Below, piece after piece: positions 18,860 through 28,266 of a DNA stretch of 64,000 nucleotides. Origin of the DNA: Cyclobacterium amurskyense. GTDB taxonomy: Bacteria; Bacteroidota; Bacteroidia; Cytophagales; Cyclobacteriaceae. The stretch lies in assembly GCF_001050135.1 (NCBI RefSeq), contig NZ_CP012040.1, forward strand, positions 5,659,001 to 5,723,000, read 5' to 3'. The position numbers were made by a program, and so were the translations under genes. The notes beneath the pieces are model-generated. The model ran no database searches. It was not told the DNA's origin and was given only the letters and a program-made list of their open reading frames with translations. The stretch's first letter is position 1, and every line of letters starts with the position of its first letter.

Positions 18860-21800
18860 ATGAGACCGATCCATCTTTCTATTACCTTATTTTCTATTTT
18901 AATATTTACCAGTTTTTTCATTCTGGCACAACAAATTGAATCCAATTCCGATTTGGTTTACCCCAGCTCCTTCGTTCATCCGGGAATTCTTCAGAACCAA
19001 GCAGATTTGGATTATATGAAATCACAAATCCTAAAAGGAGAAGAACCTTGGAAAACAGCCTTTATAAATCTTCAAAAAGAGGCAAATTCCAATTTTGAAG
19101 TTCAAGCGTTCACTCATGTTGTCAGAGGTTCTTATGGACGCCAAGGGCAAGGGCATAAAGAGCTTTCAGTAAGCGCAAAAGAGGCTTATAGACAAGCCTT
19201 ACTTTGGTACGTGAAAGGTGAAGTGTCTCATGCGGAAAATGCCATTGGTATCATCAATGCATGGTCTGAGCGATTATGGGACTTTGATGACAATGATGCC
19301 AAACTGATAGCCGCACTGACAGGCCAATACTTTCTAAATGCCGCAGAGATACTGCGATACAGTAATTCAGGCTGGGAACAAAAAGAGATTGAAAAGTTTG
19401 AGGAATTAATGCTTACCGTATTCTATCCATATATCAAAGACTTTTTCACAGAAGCCAATGGAAACTGGGATGCTGCCATGATCAATACCATGCTAGGAAT
19501 AGGTATTTTCACAGACCGACCAGATATATTTAAAAGGGCCGTCGATCGTTATTTCTGGGGACCTAATAATGGAGGAATTACCAAATACATATACCCCAAT
19601 GGCCAAATCCAGGAAACCACCAGAGACTGGCCACATGTTCAATTGGGCTTAGGTGAGTTTGCAAAAGCAGCACAAATTGCATGGACCCAAGGGGTAGATT
19701 TTTATGGAGTGGCGGACAACCGCCTTGCTCTGGGTTTTGAATACACGGCAAAGTATATGCTTGGTGAGGAAGTACCTGTTTACGGAGACATTTCTACTAG
19801 AGGCAGAGGTGAATTCAGAGACATCTATGAGTCCGTTTTTTCGCATTACGCTAATGTAAAAAAAATAGCCATGCCCTTTACCAAAGAAGCTGTTGCTTTA
19901 ACAAGGCCAAACTCCACTTGGGGATTTTTAGAAGCCCAAAGAGCTCCGGTTCAACAATCAGCAATGTCCGAAAACTTCAATGATCCTCTGGAAAATGCCC
20001 GAGAACAAACTGGTGCAAGGAAAGGTCTAAATCAATTAAATGAAGATGAATACATAAAGGTAAACCCTGGACAATCCATCCAAAAAGCAATTGATAATGG
20101 AAGCAAAATTGGGAAAAAGATCTTACTGGCAAAAGGCCAACACCTGTTAAAGGAAACCTTAAAATTACCGAGCAATACCCATTTGGAAGGTTTAGGTCTA
20201 GGAACCATCCTTTTACTTGAGGAGAAAGTAAGTGGCCTTACCGTGGGTAACCTAAACCCTATGGCTGAAAATATTACATTAAAGAATTTTGTAATTGAAG
20301 GAAGGGAAAGTGCCAAACCTGAATATGACCCCAACCAGGGAAGAAGGGCACGAGCAAGGCAATCAGCTCCTCGAAGAGAAGGCCTGGTTTTAGCAGCTGA
20401 TTTACCAAACAAAATCCGAAACATTCACCTCGAAAACCTTACGGTTAGAAATTTCACGAAAAATGGTGTATCACTAAGAGGTGTAGCCAATGTGAAAATT
20501 ACACATTGTGATTTTAGTGACAATGGCTCAAACGTGGTCCCAGGAAAAGGGCTGCATCATAATTTGCACCTATTCCGATCAACACAGGTTAGTATTAGTG
20601 ACAGTAGGTTTAGCAATTCCCCTTGGGGTTCAGGAGTCATGGCCAGTTTATGTGCAGACCTAAGTATAGCAAACAATGAAAGCAGCAGAAACAAATTGGA
20701 TGGGATTCAAATCAATGAATCACAAGGAATTGCAATTATAGATAATCTTTTGGAGGGCAATGATAGAAATGGGCTGTATTTAGAACAATTGAACATTGGC
20801 AATATTAATTTAACAATTGACAACAACACCATCCGTAATAATGGAGCTATGGGTATTAACTATCCGAAAGATATCCAAGAAACATGGGCTTATAATTTAA
20901 TACAACACAACAAAAGAAGCATTGCAAACACAGTACCAAACGATCTATTTATTGAACACTGGAATAAGGTTGCTCAACATATTAATTTACCTGATGAAGT
21001 AAAGGACAAGGCCGATAATCCTTTATTAGCAGCACGGTATTTACTTAATTACTTCCAGCAAAGAACCGGTGTACACCACCCCTCAGACAAGCATCACTAT
21101 ACAGGACAAGCTTCTGATAAAGACCGTATGCACACCAATAATGCCATGAAACATGTCATGGTTGGTCAGCCTGCTTATCCGTCACAATTTGTAGGCTGGG
21201 ACATCAATTGGGAAAGCCAACCAGTAAAAGACAAAGAATGGGTATGGCAACTAAACAGAATGGTTTTCTGGCAAAGTATGGGCAAGGTTTACAAAGAGGA
21301 TCGCAATGAGGAAATTGCCATAGAATGGAACAAACAGGTTATGGATTGGGTGATTAAAAACCCTAGGGACAAAGATCACCCTCTTGCATGGCGATCCATT
21401 GAAGCAGGTATTCGAGGTAACAGGTGGACCCATGTATTTAACAATTTTCTTCATTCACCAAATTTCAGTCCCGAAGCACTGGTTTTCTTTTTAAGCAGTG
21501 CTTATGACCATAGCGAATATTTAATGACTAAATACAGCTCTGGAAGCAACTGGGCTTTAATGGAAGCTGAGGGAATGGCTTTTATTGCCATGACTTTCCC
21601 TGAATTTAAGGTATCAGACCAATGGTTGGATGAGGCAATCAGACGATTTAACATTGAGATACATGAACAAGTCTATCCTGATGGTCACCAAAGAGAACTT
21701 GCATTTGGTTATCATATGGGAAGCATTAGTTGGTTTTTAAGAACTTATGAGCTTGCACAAATGAATGGTATGGGAAATCGGTTTTCCGAAGATTACCTTA

Positions 21801-22801
21801 CCATGATCGAAAAAATGGCAGAAGTGCCAATGAAACTTGCATTTCCTGATGGCACATCCCCTCAATTCGGAGATGCATGGACGGGTAGTCCGGGACAGCA
21901 TTATTCTAAGCTACAAACATGGGCATCACTTTTTAACAGACCTGATTTTATGTATGTGGGAACTGAAGGTGAAAAAGGAGTAAAACCTAGTCAAACAGCT
22001 TTTGCCTACCCTCAGAGTGGTTTGTACTCCATGCGTAGCGCTTGGGATCCTTCAGCTATTTCCTTGGTATTAAAATGTGGGCCAGATGGTGGTGGGCACA
22101 GCCAACCTGACAATGGCACTTTTGAACTGTATGCAGGTGGAAGAAACCTTACCCCAGATTCAGGAAGTTTCATTTATAGTGGTGATCCTGAAGGGAGAGC
22201 TTGGTTTAGACAAAGTAAAGTTCACCAAACGCTCACGCTAAATGGTGAAAACATAGCCTATGCTCCCAAAGTCCTTCTCTGGCAGCCAGGAGATAAACAT
22301 GATATTGTTGTCGTGGAAAATCAGAATTATGAGGGAATGACCCATCGAAGAGCGGTGATCTTTTATGACAAATCCTTCTTTATCATTATCGATGAAGCTT
22401 TAGGAGATGCAGAAGGAGTACTCGATCTGAATTTTCAACTTGCCCCAGGAAAGGTAGACATGGATGAGAATCAGCTTGCTGTTAAAACCTTATTCGATGA
22501 GGGCTATAACCTTTCAATCAAAGCACATGAGACCGAAGACCTTAACCTAACCCCTATGGAAGGCCAGGTATCCTTTATTTATACCAAGAAAGAGCCAAGG
22601 CCAGCATTTTCTTTTCAGAAAGAATGGAATGGTAAGGGGAAAGGCATGAGGTTCGTTACAAGTCTTGAACCATTTAAAGGATCAAGCCCTTCTGATGTGG
22701 TTGTTAAAGTAGCCTCTAAAACTAAAATTGGAAGCAAAAAGGTTACTTTGGAAATAAGCAAAAATGGAAAAAAAGAAAGCATCTCCTATTCACTTGAATA
22801 G
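18860..22801 (+). CDS. Secreted three-module lyase: alginate-lyase-like + beta-helix + heparinase II/III-like
   Basis: A 1313-aa secreted protein (signal peptide about residues 1-23, ending FILAQQ). Residues ~35-350 resemble the alpha/alpha-barrel alginate_lyase family (SFVHPGILQNQADLDYM, GNWDAAMINTMLGIG, IQETTRDWPHVQLGLG). Residues ~398-690 form a right-handed parallel beta-helix region (repeated N-G/DN-x-I/F strands such as VKITHCDFSDNGSN and NGLYLEQLNIGN). Residues ~720-1313 resemble heparinase II/III-type lyases (FGYHMGSISWFLRTY; CGPDGGGHSQPDNGTF near 1080; a C-terminal beta-sandwich). It probably cleaves a uronate-containing polysaccharide outside the cell or in the periplasm. The substrate is unknown. 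The fusion of three modules usually seen as separate proteins is unusual. It is the only plus-strand gene between two SusCD loci and is flanked by direct repeats. Confidence 0.85.
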   Translation: MRPIHLSITLFSILIFTSFFILAQQIESNSDLVYPSSFVHPGILQNQADLDYMKSQILKGEEPWKTAFINLQKEANSNFEVQAFTHVVRGSYGRQGQGHKELSVSAKEAYRQALLWYVKGEVSHAENAIGIINAWSERLWDFDDNDAKLIAALTGQYFLNAAEILRYSNSGWEQKEIEKFEELMLTVFYPYIKDFFTEANGNWDAAMINTMLGIGIFTDRPDIFKRAVDRYFWGPNNGGITKYIYPNGQIQETTRDWPHVQLGLGEFAKAAQIAWTQGVDFYGVADNRLALGFEYTAKYMLGEEVPVYGDISTRGRGEFRDIYESVFSHYANVKKIAMPFTKEAVALTRPNSTWGFLEAQRAPVQQSAMSENFNDPLENAREQTGARKGLNQLNEDEYIKVNPGQSIQKAIDNGSKIGKKILLAKGQHLLKETLKLPSNTHLEGLGLGTILLLEEKVSGLTVGNLNPMAENITLKNFVIEGRESAKPEYDPNQGRRARARQSAPRREGLVLAADLPNKIRNIHLENLTVRNFTKNGVSLRGVANVKITHCDFSDNGSNVVPGKGLHHNLHLFRSTQVSISDSRFSNSPWGSGVMASLCADLSIANNESSRNKLDGIQINESQGIAIIDNLLEGNDRNGLYLEQLNIGNINLTIDNNTIRNNGAMGINYPKDIQETWAYNLIQHNKRSIANTVPNDLFIEHWNKVAQHINLPDEVKDKADNPLLAARYLLNYFQQRTGVHHPSDKHHYTGQASDKDRMHTNNAMKHVMVGQPAYPSQFVGWDINWESQPVKDKEWVWQLNRMVFWQSMGKVYKEDRNEEIAIEWNKQVMDWVIKNPRDKDHPLAWRSIEAGIRGNRWTHVFNNFLHSPNFSPEALVFFLSSAYDHSEYLMTKYSSGSNWALMEAEGMAFIAMTFPEFKVSDQWLDEAIRRFNIEIHEQVYPDGHQRELAFGYHMGSISWFLRTYELAQMNGMGNRFSEDYLTMIEKMAEVPMKLAFPDGTSPQFGDAWTGSPGQHYSKLQTWASLFNRPDFMYVGTEGEKGVKPSQTAFAYPQSGLYSMRSAWDPSAISLVLKCGPDGGGHSQPDNGTFELYAGGRNLTPDSGSFIYSGDPEGRAWFRQSKVHQTLTLNGENIAYAPKVLLWQPGDKHDIVVVENQNYEGMTHRRAVIFYDKSFFIIIDEALGDAEGVLDLNFQLAPGKVDMDENQLAVKTLFDEGYNLSIKAHETEDLNLTPMEGQVSFIYTKKEPRPAFSFQKEWNGKGKGMRFVTSLEPFKGSSPSDVVVKVASKTKIGSKKVTLEISKNGKKESISYSLE

Positions 22802-22802
22802 T

Positions 22803-22955
22803 TAAACCCAAAAATGGGAATCCATTGTATTCTAAAATCACTTCCCCATTGATTCTGAAGGATTTGAAGTCATAATAACCCCATCCCTTAGGTGCTTTTC
22901 GCCATCCTGTATTATTGAAAAACAGTCCCTCCCATAAATCTTCATTTAACCTGGA
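22803..22955 (-). pseudogene. Possible gene relic (about 45 codons) downstream of the lyase
   Basis: On the minus strand one frame reads NEDLWEGLFFNNTGWRK and APKGWGYYDFKSFRING, then VILEYNGFPF. It is rich in Trp, Tyr and Phe with coding-like composition, unlike random intergenic DNA. It has no start codon, and upstream it runs into a stop codon inside repeat copy C. I read it as the remnant of a larger gene truncated near the repeat. The family is not recognised, and chance cannot be excluded. Confidence 0.3.
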
Positions 22956-23165
22956 TTATGTAATAGAATTTCTCCGTCCTGACAATAGTCAGGGGTGAAG
23001 CCTGTCCCGTGTTTACGGGAAGTGTTGCAATCGCAAGACAATCAGACTGTTTGGAGATTTTAGCATAGCACCGCTATGGTGAAATTGAAAACAGCAACGA
23101 AGTGGCTGATTTTAAAGCGATTTCAGCACGTAATAGAATGTCTATTGCATATTTCGGGTTTAACC
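22945..23165 (+). repeat. Dispersed non-coding repeat, copy C (full length)
   Basis: Same element and orientation as copy B, about 95% identical by eye. The differences include the loop of the CATAGC/GCTATG hairpin (CACC instead of CAAC context) while the stem is unchanged. It lies between the lyase gene (ends 22801) and the terminator of the second SusCD operon. Confidence 0.85.
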
Positions 23166-23201
23166 AAGATGGTAGGGTTCAGATAAATCTCGGAATTGGC
23201 T

Positions 23202-23234
23202 AAAAAAAATCCCCCGGCTTATAAAAGTCGGGGG
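23202..23234 (-). terminator. Intrinsic terminator of the second SusCD operon
   Basis: GC-rich stem (arms 23211-23220 and 23225-23234, CCCCCGGCTT against AGTCGGGGG, one mismatch). On the minus strand it is followed by a run of eight T. It lies 70 bp after the SusD stop codon at 23304. This is the most classical terminator in the window. Confidence 0.85.
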
Positions 23235-23303
23235 AAATAGTTTCACTCTGATACACAATTGCTATGCGATTATAAAGTCAGAGTTTAAATCTCAAGAATT
23301 AAA

Positions 23304-24917
23304 TTAATAACCCGGATTTTGAGCAAATTCATTTTTCGTTCTATCAATTTGGCTTTGAGGAATTGGTCGAAGCGTATGGTAATCCTGAATATTTGGACCA
23401 CCATTAGGATTGTACATTTTAACTCTTTCCAATAGTTTTCCTGTTCTTTTTAAATCAGTCCATCTATGAAGTTCTCCTGCTAACTCTCTACCTCTTTCAT
23501 CAAGAATCATATCAATATCCAACTCAGCTGAAGTGATCAAAGGAATCTCTTCACCTCCAGGAAATTCTGCCCTTTTTCTAAGCGTGTTGAAATAAGAAGT
23601 TGCTTCGTCCAACTTGCCCTGCATCATCAAAGCTTCAGCAGCGATAAGGTAAGTTTCACCCAATCTCATGTACATATAATCCCTTCCATTATTTCTAAGG
23701 TAAGGATAACGATGTTTTTGAACAGTTGGAGAAAATACGTCATTTCTATCTTTAATAATTACCAACCTGTATGGTGCACTTTCTATTTGCTCAGGAGTAT
23801 ATTCCTGCCTAATCGGATCATTGGTAAACCATGCAGCAGTATCTCCTATAGAGAAGCCTGCAGGAACATTAGGTTCGTCATTGTACAACCAAGCCTCTTT
23901 GAAGGTAACGCTATAGCGAGAATCATTTCTGATATGTAAACCGCCATTTCTATAATCATTACCAAACAATGTAGTAAGGGTAAAATCTGTTGGCCAAAAA
24001 CGAGCAATACCAACATGGTACATGTCATCACCAATTAAGCCTGGTAGCAACCATTGCCTTGGGCCCAAAAATCTCTGTAGTTCGTTACCTGGATTGTTTA
24101 CTTCTGTATTATCACCCCATTGAACCGACCAGATTACTTCTTCGTGTCGTTGATTGAATGGATCGAAAACATCAGCATAATTATCCAACAATTGGTGTCT
24201 TCCTCCTTCAATTACTTGTATAGCAAGATCAGAAGCCTTTTCCCAGTTGCCTATTGTTAGGTGAACTTTGGCCAAATGATTGGTAGCAGCATCATGAGTT
24301 GGTCTGCCGTACTGCACCTGCTCTAAAGGAAGATGTTCCATAGCAAATTCCAAATCTGAAACAATGGCAGCATATACCTCATCTTCAGAAGCTCTGAAAG
24401 CTTCCAATTCAACACCGGTAGTTTCTTCCAAGGTTAAATGAACTGGTCCAAAATGCTGAACCAATACGAAATAATAATGCGCTCGTAAAAATCTCGCCTC
24501 GGCCACTTTCGCCAATTTTGTAGTTTCGTTCATTCCTTCTATACCATCAGCTCTTGATATAACCGTATTGGCATAGTTGATACCTTTGTAGAAATGTTCC
24601 CACACTAGCACATCTCCAGAAGGAGAAAGTACGGTCGAGGCATTAAGGCCTGGTCCATAATTGTCCCATTCAGAGTTATAGCTTTGTCCTTCCATGAACA
24701 TATCTGTACCAAATAGGTTCATCAATAATCCTGGCTCTCTACCGTAATACCATCTTAATGGTACATAAGCTCCAACCAATGCTTCATCTAAACCCTCAGG
24801 AGTTGAAAATTGCACATCAGCAACTGTATCTGTAATCATATTCTCTGTCAGGTCTGCACAACTTATGCAAATACTAAAGACAGCCAATCCAAGTATATAT
24901 TTTATTGTAGATTTCAT
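23304..24917 (-). CDS. RagB/SusD family nutrient-uptake outer membrane lipoprotein
   Basis: A 537-aa SusD-type lipoprotein. The leader ends with a lipobox-like ISCADL (Cys ~20). The N-terminal region (FSTPEGLDEALVGAYVPLRWYYG) is followed by the TPR-like ARFLRAHYYFVLVQHFG. The conserved C-terminus has MRLGETYLIAAEALMMQG, LDERGRELAGELHRWTDLKR and LRPIPQSQIDRTKNEFAQNPGY. It is 18 bp downstream of the SusC gene. It forms the surface lid over the 24936-28187 transporter. The ligand is unknown, and similarity to the other SusD here is only family-level. Confidence 0.96.
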   Translation of the reverse strand: MKSTIKYILGLAVFSICISCADLTENMITDTVADVQFSTPEGLDEALVGAYVPLRWYYGREPGLLMNLFGTDMFMEGQSYNSEWDNYGPGLNASTVLSPSGDVLVWEHFYKGINYANTVISRADGIEGMNETTKLAKVAEARFLRAHYYFVLVQHFGPVHLTLEETTGVELEAFRASEDEVYAAIVSDLEFAMEHLPLEQVQYGRPTHDAATNHLAKVHLTIGNWEKASDLAIQVIEGGRHQLLDNYADVFDPFNQRHEEVIWSVQWGDNTEVNNPGNELQRFLGPRQWLLPGLIGDDMYHVGIARFWPTDFTLTTLFGNDYRNGGLHIRNDSRYSVTFKEAWLYNDEPNVPAGFSIGDTAAWFTNDPIRQEYTPEQIESAPYRLVIIKDRNDVFSPTVQKHRYPYLRNNGRDYMYMRLGETYLIAAEALMMQGKLDEATSYFNTLRKRAEFPGGEEIPLITSAELDIDMILDERGRELAGELHRWTDLKRTGKLLERVKMYNPNGGPNIQDYHTLRPIPQSQIDRTKNEFAQNPGY

Positions 24918-24935
24918 CTTTTTGACATTAGTGGT

Positions 24936-27900
24936 TTAAAATCCAAGTTCAATACCTAACAAATAGGTTCTGTAATTAGGCATATCATGATTCCTTGCTC
25001 CTTCAGGATCCAATCCAGGAAACTGAGTGAAAGTAAAAGGATTTTGAACACCTGTATAAATTCTGGATTTTCGTAAGCCCAGTCTATCTAAAAGTCCATC
25101 AGGCAGACTATAACCAAGGGTGATATTTCTAACTCTTACAAAACTAGCATCAAAATAACCCATAGGTGTAGAATAATCATGACCACGAACCCTTGGTTGA
25201 GGGTATTCATTACTAGGATTGTCAGGAGTCCAATAATCAACATCTCTCGAATTCAGGTTATACCCTCTTCTAAGGTTAATCATACCTCCTAAAGAAGTTC
25301 CTCCTGCCTCACTGAAAATGTTAATTCCCTGAGTGGTGTAAATGAAAAACGCGAAATCGAAATTGTTATATGTAATTCTATTGTTTAAACTACCAGTCCA
25401 ACTTGGTACATCAGATCCCAATAATACTCTATCATCAGCACCAATTCTACCGTCATTGTCGATGTCTTTTAATTTCATGTCACCAGGGTTGGCTCCATAA
25501 GAATTGGCCAAATCTTTTTCAGACTCTTGCCAGATTCCGATAAACTGCCAATCATAATACACATTGATTGGTTGTCCAATAAACCATAAGTTACCTGGAT
25601 CATCTTCTTTACCACCATATAATTCGGTAATTTCATTTCTATTTGCATGAAATACCAAGTCTGTAGTCCACCTAAAACCACCTGGTCTTTTGGCTTCTAC
25701 ATTGACAATAGAAACATTAAACTCAAAACCTCTGTTTCTTGTCGCACCAACGTTTTCTAAGGTACTTACAAAACCTGAAGTTGGAGGTAATTGTCTGTTC
25801 ATAAGTAGGTCTATGGTTCTTTGCTCATAAATCCCTACAGTACCCATTACTCTACTGTTCCAAAGTGAGAAATCTACTCCTATATCAATTTGTCTCGTTC
25901 TTTCCCATCTCAATTCTGAATTGGCTAACTCTGCACTTTGAAATCCAAATACGGATTGATCGCCAAAGGCATATCCTACTCTTTGAACTCTACCTTGAGT
26001 TTGATAAGGGTCAATACCTGTATTACCTACATCACCGTAACTGGCACGTAATTTCAATTCGTCAAAAGTTGAGTTGTTAGACATAAAGTCCTCCTTATCC
26101 AACAACCAAGCTAAAGCCATGGAAGGGAAAAGACCATATTTGTTACCTTTTGCCAGTCTGGAAGAACCATCAACCCTACCTGTCATGGTCACAATATATT
26201 TGTCCTTCATTGAATAATTTAAACGAAGCATATAAGACTCCAATGCCCATTCATTCAAATAGGAACTTCTAGAAGTGGTTTCTTCAGCTGTACCAATATT
26301 ATGGTAACGTTGTTGCTCAAAAGGCAATCCTCTAACGGAAACACCAGAACCTGTTTCTCTTAAAGTCTGCACACTATATAGACCAGTAGCTCGGATTTTA
26401 TGATCAGTGCCAATGTCTTTTGAATAGTTGACAATGTTTTCATAAAGGATATTACTGGTTTTGCTATTGGCAACGCTAGCTGTAGAAGTCTGCCAAGTAT
26501 GTGTTCCTCTATCGTAATAGGTAAGATCCGGTGCAAAATTGAACCTGTAACTCAAACCCTCTATAATATCAGCTTCTGCGTAAACATTAGTGATTATACG
26601 GGTTCTGTCTCTCCTGTCAATATACAAATCCCTATCCAAGGCCAAAGTAGGGAAACTCTCACCTACCGCAAATTCACTTGAAAGAGCTCCTTCCGCTCTA
26701 GCTGGCCAATCCAATGGACTTCTTAAGATTAGATCTCTGAAATTACCTCCCTGGTATTCTTCACTGGTAGTTACCTGCGCTGATACACCAGCTCTAAATC
26801 GATCGCTAACTTCCTGATCCAAATTTAATCTTCCCACAAAACGGGAGAAATCATTGTTAGATACAATTGACTTATGATCCAAATAAGTACCTGACAAGGC
26901 ATATTTAGTATCTTCTGTTCCACCTCTTACACTCAATTGGTGATTTTGTTGAAAACCTGTTTTAAAGGCTTCTTTTTGCCAATCGGTATCTACACCATTT
27001 CTAATTCCTTCAAGTTCCCAATCTAAGAACAAGGCCTCATCGGTAGTGTAAGATCCTTGTTGTCTGGCAGCATCTCTTTGCATTTCAGTGAATGTCTCGG
27101 CATCCATCAAATCAACTCTGCTGGAAATATTTTGCACACCTGCAAAGGCACTATATTCTATTTGAGTACCTCCAGAATAACCTCTTCTGGTCGTAATCAA
27201 TATTACACCATTCGATCCCCTCGAACCATAAATTGCTGTAGCTGAGGCATCTTTAAGGATTTCAATAGATTCAATATCGGATGGGTTAATATCCATAAGG
27301 TTTCCTGCAATTGGAATACCGTCCATTACTATCAGTGGATCATTTCCTGCTACCAATGATCTAGCACCACGAATCCTTACTGTGGCTCCTGCACCAGGTC
27401 TGTAACTATCTGCCACTACATCTACTCCGGCAGCTCTACCTTGAAGCAAGCTTTCAAATGAATAAGTAGGTTCACTAACAATGTCTTGCCTTCCAATAGA
27501 AGCAATTGATCCAGTAATTTCTCTTCTTTCAACTGAACCATAACCTACCACTACAAACTCATCTAGGGAAGATTCGTCCTCTGATAAAGTAATGCTTAGC
27601 TTGGTTTGATTACCTACATCGATTTTTACTGTCTCATAACCAATAAAGGAAACGACCAATATAGCACCAGCAGGCGCGTCAATCGAGAAATTTCCATCAA
27701 GGTCTGTAGCAGTACCTATGCCTGTACCTTCTACCAATACCGTAGCACCGGGAATAGGGCTTCCACTTTCATCAACAATGGTTCCTGTGATCACTTTTAG
27801 ATCCGCAGGAGGCGCATTTGATTTGGTAGCCTCGGTTTTCTTAGCAACAGTAATCGTATTATTGATCTGTTTGAATACCAGATTAGTTTTCCTTGAAATC

Positions 27901-28187
27901 TCCTCAAGAACTGTTTCTACATCTGATTTACTCAGACCTATTTCCAACACCAAATTTTTATCAAGCGCATTTTCATACACAAAATTAAAATCAGTCTGAT
28001 TTTCAATCTGATTGAAAATTTCTACCAAAGTTTCAACCTCGCCATGGAGGCTGACCTTGGTCTCTTTCATTATCTGGGCATCTGAATTATATGCCCAACC
28101 TACCCCTAAGCCCAGGTAAAAAAGGCATCCAATGGAAAATATCCGCATAGTTATCCTCATAAAAAGGAGAAGTAAATTTTTTTTCAT
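24936..28187 (-). CDS. SusC/RagA family TonB-linked outer membrane protein with STN signalling domain
   Basis: A 1083-aa TonB-dependent transporter. The signal peptide is followed by an STN (secretin/TonB short N-terminal) domain at about residues 40-115 (VETLVEIFNQIENQTDFNFVYE). Next come a CarboxypepD_reg-like domain (ITGTIVDESGSPIPGATVLVEG), the plug (VVVGYGSVERREITGSIAS) and the barrel, ending YRTYLLGIELGF. The STN domain lets the receptor contact the FecR-like anti-sigma factor encoded directly upstream (28267-29229). Substrate binding can thus switch on the ECF sigma factor at 29369-29908. It is the clearest case of trans-envelope signalling in the window. Confidence 0.96.
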   Translation of the reverse strand: MKKNLLLLFMRITMRIFSIGCLFYLGLGVGWAYNSDAQIMKETKVSLHGEVETLVEIFNQIENQTDFNFVYENALDKNLVLEIGLSKSDVETVLEEISRKTNLVFKQINNTITVAKKTEATKSNAPPADLKVITGTIVDESGSPIPGATVLVEGTGIGTATDLDGNFSIDAPAGAILVVSFIGYETVKIDVGNQTKLSITLSEDESSLDEFVVVGYGSVERREITGSIASIGRQDIVSEPTYSFESLLQGRAAGVDVVADSYRPGAGATVRIRGARSLVAGNDPLIVMDGIPIAGNLMDINPSDIESIEILKDASATAIYGSRGSNGVILITTRRGYSGGTQIEYSAFAGVQNISSRVDLMDAETFTEMQRDAARQQGSYTTDEALFLDWELEGIRNGVDTDWQKEAFKTGFQQNHQLSVRGGTEDTKYALSGTYLDHKSIVSNNDFSRFVGRLNLDQEVSDRFRAGVSAQVTTSEEYQGGNFRDLILRSPLDWPARAEGALSSEFAVGESFPTLALDRDLYIDRRDRTRIITNVYAEADIIEGLSYRFNFAPDLTYYDRGTHTWQTSTASVANSKTSNILYENIVNYSKDIGTDHKIRATGLYSVQTLRETGSGVSVRGLPFEQQRYHNIGTAEETTSRSSYLNEWALESYMLRLNYSMKDKYIVTMTGRVDGSSRLAKGNKYGLFPSMALAWLLDKEDFMSNNSTFDELKLRASYGDVGNTGIDPYQTQGRVQRVGYAFGDQSVFGFQSAELANSELRWERTRQIDIGVDFSLWNSRVMGTVGIYEQRTIDLLMNRQLPPTSGFVSTLENVGATRNRGFEFNVSIVNVEAKRPGGFRWTTDLVFHANRNEITELYGGKEDDPGNLWFIGQPINVYYDWQFIGIWQESEKDLANSYGANPGDMKLKDIDNDGRIGADDRVLLGSDVPSWTGSLNNRITYNNFDFAFFIYTTQGINIFSEAGGTSLGGMINLRRGYNLNSRDVDYWTPDNPSNEYPQPRVRGHDYSTPMGYFDASFVRVRNITLGYSLPDGLLDRLGLRKSRIYTGVQNPFTFTQFPGLDPEGARNHDMPNYRTYLLGIELGF

Positions 28188-28238
28188 AATTTGTGATTGT
28201 TAAATGTAACTCGTTTTTAATGAATTGCTTTTATTTCG

Positions 28239-28263
28239 GTGGCGCTATTGGTACTAGCGCCAC
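28239..28263. promoter_or_regulatory. Palindromic hairpin between the FecR and SusC genes
   Basis: Perfect 9-bp stem (GTGGCGCTA, arms 28239-28247 and 28255-28263, 7-nt loop). It lies 4 bp after the FecR stop and about 50 bp before the SusC start. On the minus strand no T tract follows, so it may act as mRNA processing site, attenuator or weak terminator between regulator and transporter genes. Confidence 0.5.
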
Positions 28264-28266
28264 TTT

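Noticed and set aside
20032..20424. 130-codon minus-strand frame within the lyase gene.
   Set aside because: Antisense shadow of the beta-helix region; the plus-strand gene is full length with a signal peptide.
18494..23165. Repeat copies B and C as an insertion-sequence pair.
   Set aside because: Neither copy carries a transposase ORF, and no transposase gene lies between them.
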